This document shows positions 51,301 to 60,300 of a stretch of DNA of 64,000 nucleotides, piece after piece. Made by a program: the position numbers and the translations under genes. The stretch's first letter is position 1; each line of letters starts with the position of its first letter. The notes below the pieces were generated by a model. It worked only from the letters and a program-made list of their open reading frames with translations. It had not been told where the DNA came from and searched no databases. Origin of the DNA: Holothuria scabra (lineage: Eukaryota > Echinodermata > Holothuroidea > Aspidochirotida > Holothuriidae); the NCBI GenBank assembly GCA_037179385.1, contig CM074180.1, forward strand, positions 29,183,455 through 29,247,454. Direction: 5' to 3'.

Positions 51301-54300
51301 ATATGGATGCGTTATAGTCAGGAGATGGTCCCTGTTGTTTTTGGTGGAGGTCAAAGGTCATCTGGGACAGAGGGTCAAAGCCTGAAAATCTTGTTAACAC
51401 CATATCTCAATCTAAGAAACTTGGATAAACTTCATATTTGGTATATGTGGATGGATGCCTTATGGTCAGAAGATGGTTTCATCTTGTTTTTGACAGAGGT
51501 CAAAGGTCATCTGGGGTCACCAGGGGTCAAAGTCTGAAAATCTTGTTAACATGATATCCCAAGATAGGAAGCTTGGATAGATTTCATATTTGGGTATGTA
51601 GATGCATTATAGTCAGGAGATGGTCCCCATTGTTTTTGGCAGAGGTCAAAGGTCATCTGGGGTCAGCTGGGGATCAAAGTCAGAAACCTTTTTAAATGTG
51701 ATCTTTCAAGATAGCTGACTGTCTCTCTTTGTCTGCATGTTTGTCTGTCTATCTATGCATGTCTTTAATGGAGGTCAAAAGTCATCTGGAATAACAAAAT
51801 TATTTTTTGAACATGCTAGTGTAACACTTGACTGTGAAGATAATACTGCATGATGGCATTATTTGAAATGGAAAGTTTATATATCATCAAAACCTCAATG
51901 CATTTTAGCATTCTGGTTATAACAATTGGCAGCCCTGTGGATTGTTGGAATAGATTTGAAAAAAAGATATTGTTTTTCTCTTCTAGTCTCCTTCATTATC
52001 TTTTTGCATAAGTGCAGAGCTGCCAAGTCTTCCTGATTCTGCAGAAGACTTCCTGAAAATTTCACCTCCAAACATGCAAAGTATAAAATCTTCCTGATTG
52101 GGAACAGAATTGCCCCCTTTGAAATACACACAAATCCCTGAAATCTTCCTGATTTATGAGGTAAATCTTCCTGATTTCAGGACCTCAATGATGGCAGCTC
52201 TGCACTTACCAAAAAGGTGTTAGCATTACCACCCTAGTACAGTGCTTGATCTGTGTTGTGTGGTTTTGGTGTATTTAGTATTCATTACTAAGTCCACTCT
52301 TATTGGCTGAAGCATTCAGGGGTGGGATAAAATGGAATAAAGTTTGCAACCCTCCATTATTGAGTTTTATGTAGTTTGCCATTATTTTTATGGAAATTGA
52401 ACAAAATTCAGAACAATTTTCTCATTGAGGATTGTTTATTGTCCTCATTGTTTGGATGAACTGTTTAAATATTATGCAAAAAATTTGGGAAGAATAGTTT
52501 CTGTTTTCCTGTTGTCAAAGGCATAATGTCACTTCAATTTCTAACATGTGGAACAATTATTTGTTTGTAAGGATGTGAGGGTTGGCTAAGTTTGACCAAT
52601 TGTCATTTGTGTGTGAAAGGAACTTTTCAGGTGTAGAAAGATGTGGTGCATTTCATGAACCACCGCACTCAATTTACAGTTTTCATCCTCTATTCTGTGT
52701 TGGTTTCAGGCCACAGATGGTACGGCGCCAGAAGAACCCTCACCCTCTCAGCAAGAAGAAGGTATGAATGAGGAAAATGCCACTCAAGAGGTGGGACCAA
52801 CAGAAGGGGCTGCAGTTGGAACACCTGCAATGTCTACACCTACCAGTTACACCAAAAGGACACCATTGGAGAACAATGCAAGCAGTGGAACCCCTCGCAA
52901 AGTCTCTTCTAAAGTACCACTTGGTAACAAGATAAGCACCATTAGTGCGATAAGTATGGAGAGCTCCATCTCACTAGGTTTGTATACTTTTGATGCAAGG
53001 AAATGCAAATCAAAGATAATGTTATCTTTTAAAAGAACTTACAACCTGCGTAGATGGACAATTAACTCTGCCTTTTGCATGATTGCATCAAAAAGAAGGC
53101 AAAGCATGTCGTGCATGAATAAAACTAGCATAACCTGGTCATATCCGCATCTTAACTTTTGTTTGGCAAAGGAAAAGATAAAAGATATTGTAATGGCAAC
53201 AGTGTTTGTCGTTGGCTGCATGGAAGGCTTATTATGTTATTGATTTAATAGAAAGAATGAATCATGACTTGACGAATGACAGGAAGGGAGAATGGTCTGT
53301 ACCGACATAAATGCTTTGTGATGGGTATCTCGTTCTCGGTACTAGTAACTTCCCCATTGACTTACAGTTGAGGAAAATTCATTCTTTTCAGAGTTGTAAC
53401 GAGTTGATATACCCAGATCCATAGGTTTTTTCCATCTGATTATCCCCTCTGTTGTGAGAAAATCCTCTAATGGACAAATACTCGCCCTTCTCCGAACAAA
53501 ATACCAATGCAAAAACATTTATGTTCCCCCTCTTCAAATTACTTCTTAATATTCAAGTGATTTGAACAATGTAAATCTTACCACAGCTATAGGCAGCAAG
53601 ATACATGTGTTTTATTATGTATACTTTTCATTGGACTTGTACCATAAGATGGTTATGAAGTGTTGTTCCATTTACCACGCACAAGTTTTACATATTTTGC
53701 TGTGGTACACTCTGCATATTTTTCTCGTATTTTAATAAACACCATATATATGGCTGATGGATGAATGTATCTTTGTGATTGCACCCTGGCAGTTAGTTTA
53801 CCCACCTGGTAGAGATAACCTTCCTGCAACACTTTTGTATTAATGTGTAGACTGAGTCAGTTTGCAGTTTTTCATTCTGAAATTGAGGCTACAAGTGAAA
53901 GACTCTTTTTTTAATGTTCTTTTTCCCGTGCCAAATTCTGCTTTATTACACTTCTTCGAAAAGAAAAAATATTATGAGTTTGAAAAGCTGCAAATAACTT
54001 ACAATTTGTTGAAATGAAATGGTTATGCTGGCTGTATGGTATATACATCTGCATGTGTTTATACATTATCTTATTTCATTCCATGGTCCAACATTCAGAG
54101 AACATTATCCAAGCGTTTTCAGGTAAGAAGATGTAGAGACTTCAAAGCGGTGCATGGATCTCTTGGCGCAACAACTTTGGTGTCAAATTCACAAGTTTTT
54201 CTTTGTCCCATCAAGAAGCAGCTGTAAAAAGCTTTATAGTTCACAATCAGACATTGTTGTGTCTGGTGAGCATAGCATTTATCAGGTCAAATGGTGGACT

Positions 54301-57300
54301 CTTTGTCAAGTGAACTGGAACTTAATCACACTTTTCTTTCATGTAATATTAGCTTAAAAGAACATTTCACCCTCTACGAGCTGGTAAAAAGGTAGCTTTG
54401 CTGTTTAGCTCTTGCTTGCTCAAAAGGATGCACTGCATAACTTTCCTGAGTGCAGATGTGTTTGCTGTTAAAGAAAAATACTTTCACACACAGGAATGCT
54501 TTGCATTTTATGGGATAACATTTTTTTTCCAAAGAAGCTTTAAAAGAGCCCCCACAGGTCGGGTTGTCCTCTTTTTTTACAGAGGAGGAAGAAGATGAAG
54601 GAAAAAATTTGGAGAAATTATCAGTGAATTAAATAGTAACATATTGTTAATCTGTAGTTAGTTCTTTTCAGTTGTTACATCAAGCATGATAACATTTTAG
54701 AGATATAGAAGATATAGATCCATTCATTGGACGTCACATGTAACTAGATTCATTTATGTGGTGGTTGGCATAAATATATGTTTCTGTTTTAAACCGTCTT
54801 GTAGATGACTTGAAAAAAATTCCTGGGAATGAAGGTAACTCAGTAGCCATGTAGAGATTTAAGTAGCAGTGTCATAGAGATGCGGTACATTTTTCTCATG
54901 CATGCTGGGCATAACTGAATATCAGCTTCTGAGGTTTGTGTTTGCCGTTTTGTTTCAAAATCATCACTGGTAGTTTTGAGATGATGACAGTTTTAAATTT
55001 TTGTTTCAACAGGCATTATGTTGCATCCACCTTTCAGTGGAAAGGTCAGATAATCCAAGCTTAAAAAAAAAAAAAAAAAGAAATGTTCATTTGGGGAAAC
55101 AAAATGCAGTATCACATGAACAGTGAAGGTACACCGTAAAGAGAAAATTCCCTCCTCCTATGCATGTATTACGCAGAATTTATCCATCGATTGATTTACA
55201 TTGGGCAATTTTCTCAAATTAATTTGGAAAAATGGTTTTATCTTTTTAAACCATGACTTGAGTTCATGGTACTCGGGACGGATCAAAAATGCCAGTCATG
55301 GTTTTGAAACAATAGAGGTTTCATACTTATATAACATGCAGCATTTGCTCTTCATTCTGTCATTGGTTACTCACAGGCCGGGATAGCTCATTTGGGCTTC
55401 CGCGATCAACTTCTTTGGGGAACACGCAGTTTGAGGTATTCAATGGGGCTTTTTCGAACAACAAGCGCAGTGTAAGCGCCCCCAACCTCAACCCGTCAGG
55501 TACAGTTTTATGTCTTGATCGAGAATACTAGAGAACATTTCCCTTAATTGTGAATGAAAATGGACCATCTGTCTATTTTTAATTTTGGTGTGTGATATTC
55601 TTCTCTGGGGTAAGGAGTGTTTTTTTGCTAGAAAGGACTTATGCTTATTTTGTTTCTCAGTTTTAAGTTGCCCAGCAATTTTCACTTATGACTTAGTTTG
55701 CTTCAAATGTTGCAGGGTGTAAATGTGTATTACTATGAGAGGTTAGGTGTGTCTAGATGGTAATATTTTACAGTTTTGATTCAAAAGAAATTAGTTTAGG
55801 AATTGGGAATATTTAATTCAGTACAATGGTTTATACTACACGTTATAGTGAGAAAACATCAGTTGGACATACAATTAAGAAAATGGTGCAAAAATGAAAA
55901 TATTGTATGAATATTCAAAAAGGCAACTGTTGGAAAAATTCCCATAGTGTAGTTAGTAAAAATTGCAGGAAATTTAACCCTCTAAATGCAATAAATTCTA
56001 CCATTTGATTGATAAAAATGAGGTAGGAATAAAAAGTTTGGAACTGGAGAACCAAATCAAAGGTAAAATATTGAAATGTAGAAATATTTTTCATTTTAAT
56101 AATGCATTTGTGATAAATGCGCATATGCAAATGCTGCTGTAACAACAGCTTATTTTGATACAGCTGTATATTATCTTAGCATGCATGATTTTAAGGTGGT
56201 GGGATGCTATACTGCTGCACAGAAAGCGGTGACAAGGTGTATGCTAGGTGGATGGGTATGCTGGCATCAAGTTTTTGTCTTTTGAATGTAAAAAGATGAA
56301 GAAAGGGAATAAATTCAAATTTGTAAAATATTCAATGAAGATGCATGACTTACAATGTATATGCAAGCATTTCAATCTGTTTGCTAATGGGCAGTTAATT
56401 TGATTTTTGGTTTTCTTGAAATGATTGGCTGAAAACCACTTTGGGCAGAGATCTTTATAATAATAGATCATGAGCCAGGTATCATATGATTGCTCAAACC
56501 TCCCTTGAAAATTTGGATCTTTACAAAAAAAAAATCCATTTATTTACTTTACAGGCATCTTTCACTTTATTTATGAATAGAATTTATTTTTGTATTACCA
56601 GGGAAATGCAAGTAGTTTTCTTTAATCCTTTTCCAAATAGCTATTATAAAAGATTGTGGAACTAGATTATTGCTGTGCATTATTTTTTGCTACAGTTAAA
56701 TGTCATTGATAAAAATGGTGCACACCAAAACTATCCTGCAATCCTTTGTAATTGTCAGTTGAAAAAGGGTCTATATTCTAAATTGAACACTTTATTTAAC
56801 AGAAAAATATTGCAACAAGATTCAAAGTCAACACATGTTATTGCAAATGGAAGATGTGATATCTAAAATTGTGGTGACTGCAGTTGAAGGTCATAGTGGC
56901 TGAATCTAAATTTTTTGTTTTGAAGTTCATTGAAAAATTGAAAACTTTTAGTCCATATTGGCTGTTGATCATGAGAAAGTCTTCATAGTTTTTTTTTTCT
57001 AATTGAACTATTATTTTGACAGTTCTTGGCAGAAAGTTACTTGAGAGTTATGTTTATTTATGTAAATATGATCCAAAAGAAGGAAAGCATTTGTGGGTGA
57101 GAGGGTAGGGAGGTAATTCAAAGTAATTACTGTACGATATTGTGCCTGGTCATGTCTTGGGATTCCCCTAGGTCATGTCTTGGGATTTTGCTCTAACCAT
57201 AACCATCTTTGAGGAGCTAGCTCCATGGTCAAGGCTAACAAACTTACAAATTTTGCTACGTTGCCATGGCTACATTATGTATACGTTTAAGCAGTTGAAG

Positions 57301-60300
57301 CATATCCATTTAACAAATAAGCCATTGTTTCAAAAATTTCTAATGTTTATGTTCAAAGGAAAAGTTTTAAATTTTGTAATTCTTAAGAATGCCAGTGTAA
57401 TAATTTTGCCCAATATGCTTTAACAAAAATAGCCATATTTAAACCTTCAGGTAATACAATACTTACAATTTACTTGTTTTTTTTTTTATTTTTTTATTTT
57501 TTGTTTTGGCTTACACTTTTTACTTTTCACTTTTTGTCTCAGTAGATACTTTTAGTTACTTTAAAAACAAATTAATCTTTTAAAAAATTCTTGGTTTGAA
57601 AAGGCTACTGAAAGTGATGTGACACAAGCACCTATATACACAAACACTAATATTACCTGTGTTTAGGTGATGCTATTTTGTATTAAATCAGATTTTTGTG
57701 GTTGAATTTTACAGAGGAAATTCAGGCAGCTACTGTGGAAGATATTGAAAAACACAAGGTTAGTCAAAGAGAACCATTTTATAGCTTCTTGCATTTTTGA
57801 GGTATGCAAAAAACGCTTTGCAAGTTTGGAAAAATTTGATGTATTTGCAAACTTTACTCAATTTGCCCCTTGTAAAACTTTTCTTAATGAAGACGGCAGA
57901 AAGATTAAAAAGGAAAAACATTGAAAAAATGATCTGGTATAAGCATGGACTCTCTATACATGTACAGAGCACATTGCACGGTAGATTGGAGCTACCATAC
58001 GTGTTGGAAAAAGTGCGCCAAGATGGCTGTCTGCTATGGTTTTGTGTGGAAGTTTGGACTTTACCAATTATATTCCCACATTTTGCAAGAAAGTTAAAAT
58101 CTTTTTGAAATTTGGCAGGGTAAGGTCAAAATAACTTCACGTATAGCAAGAATATGATATTGTTTCCCATTTAAGTTTAACTTTTGCTTAAAATATTACA
58201 GAGTCCTCGTCAAATCAGACGATTTATACCTTCAAGGTGGCCATCTTGGTGCACCTTTTTTGTCGCAGCAGGTGGCGACCATCTACAGATAGGACATTAA
58301 ATGCTGTGTCCATGTATATAAGTCCGTGGGTATAAGTACGTGAGGCCCGAACAAACATTTGAACACATGTAACATAAAATAATTTTAGGAATAATCCCTT
58401 TTACAAATAGCAGTTACAAAGGATTGTGGGATAGGATTTTGGTGCATGTTGGTTTTGTCAACAGCATTTTACCTTGGCAAAAAGCAACACATAATAACTG
58501 ACATCCTATCCCACAAGCTTTTGTAACAGCTAGTTGTAAAAGGGTCTATGGAAGGGAGTTATTTATGTCTACATTAACCAGATGAAAATTGTGATTTGCA
58601 GTCACACTTTTAAAAGGACTTTTTTCTATTCTTTTTTCAATTGAATATCATTTATTTTACAAATGGTTAAATATTGTTCAGCAGAGTGGGATAGAGTCCT
58701 ATGCTCATCATTCAGAGTGTTAGATGTTCTGTGACAGTCAGTAGCTTAATGCTGGAAGTCATTTCAATCAACTGATGTTGCATCAAGTGGTTTAGTTTGC
58801 TGTACAACAACAAGTGTGTGGGTATTAATACCACTTGTAAGATGGGAGGAGAACTGAAGGGATTGTGTTGGTTGAAGACGTGTTGAAATGTTTCTCCATG
58901 ACTTAAGCTTAAAAAGCAAAATATAAACAGAAAATGACCAAAAAAGTATCAATATAAACTCTTCTATGTCAGAAGTGCAATCATTGCGTCATTTTCAATT
59001 CAGAGACAGAAACATCAGTCATCATCTTCTTAATACAAATGAGGCATATTAATGGAAAAGGAAGTTACAGGGTGTATGCTGCCCTCTGCTGGTAGGGTTA
59101 CAACAGTGTTATTAGTTCGCTAGTTGGTTAAGTATAGGTATGAATGGTACTACATAGGGTGATAGGAGTTAGGCAAGGACTGAAGTGGGCTCCTACATTA
59201 GGGATTTTTGGGAAACTCTTAAGGGTAAAGAAGAAATATTTTTAATACAGTGTGGATGTATGATTTTGCAATACACCAGATACTTTCTTGTGCAAAACTT
59301 TGCTTGTCAATGTCTCATAATATTAGTGAATGTTCTTGGTTTCTTATTTTTTCTTTTCTGTTATTCCTTTTTTTTTTAATTTGCTAGGCCTAATTTTGTT
59401 TTATCTTCTAAAAGGAGTCAAACTTGAAAGGTTCTGCTTACATCTGTCTACCCAACAAACCATTTACTATCTTTTCGTTTTCATGTCAAAAGTGTAGGAT
59501 CAATCCTTCACATATTAATTCATTTGTTGTAGTTTGTATACTTTGTGCAGAAATGAATTAAATTGAATGGGATGGAAGTGAGCCATAAGCAATAATGACT
59601 TCATATTTGTGTATAATCTTTGCCTTCAGAAATATATAAAGATAAAAAATCAGCAATCTGCTCAACTGGAGAAGCTGATAAAAAAACAAGAAAAGAAGCA
59701 GAGTAAATTGAAGAAGTCGCAGACCAAAGAAATTAACAAATTGAAATCAGTTCACATGAAGGGTGTTAAAGGTTTGGAAAAGAAAAATACATCACAAGAA
59801 AAGAAGGAGACTAAGAAAAAGAATGGGTGAGTGAATGAAACTTATCTCTTTATGTCTCTTTACAATACTTGTAGTCTGCTTGTCTTTCTCTTGTCTTCAT
59901 CTTTTCATCTCCGCCTTTTAGATAACTTGATGTGAAGGAAACCTTACGGTGGTTTAGAAAGGAACATAATTAAAGAATATGGAAAAAGTCATTATGAGGA
60001 CTTGGTAAAATCTGTAAAAAAAGGAAGCAAAGATGTAACAAAGCCTTACTTTTCAGTTTTTCACAAAGGCTATAAATTAAATCTTGGTTCCAAAATAGGC
60101 ATCTAAGGTTATTTATTCAAAAAAAATAGATTCTGACAAATGACAAACAATGGCTGCCATGAATAAGGTTTTAAAAAGGAAGCTTCATTCTGAACTTAGG
60201 TTGCTTCTATTTTTATGTTTAAAGGTAAAGCATTTTGTGGCAGTAGTCTGGTGAAATTTGCCTGTCATTAAAAACTGCCTATCTGTACAATGATACAGTT

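Larger units (their letters stand above)
47701..52709 (+). other. 5 kb intron with elements C and D and a MITE
   Basis: Bases 47701-49080 show nothing recognised. Element C (49090-49875), an unidentified 1-kb stretch with a C run and an A run (49876-50885), element D (50886-51918) and a MITE (52010-52207) follow. The 1-kb stretch abruptly interrupts element C. Confidence 0.8.
57759..59629 (+). other. Intron with two dispersed repeats
   Basis: Holds a family R copy (57951-58325) and a foldback MITE (58396-58544). The 103-codon frame beginning at 57797 crosses the family R copy and is not supported as a gene. Confidence 0.8.

Noticed and set aside
57797..58108. 103-codon plus-strand frame
   Set aside because: Overlaps dispersed repeat R, whose second copy does not keep the frame.
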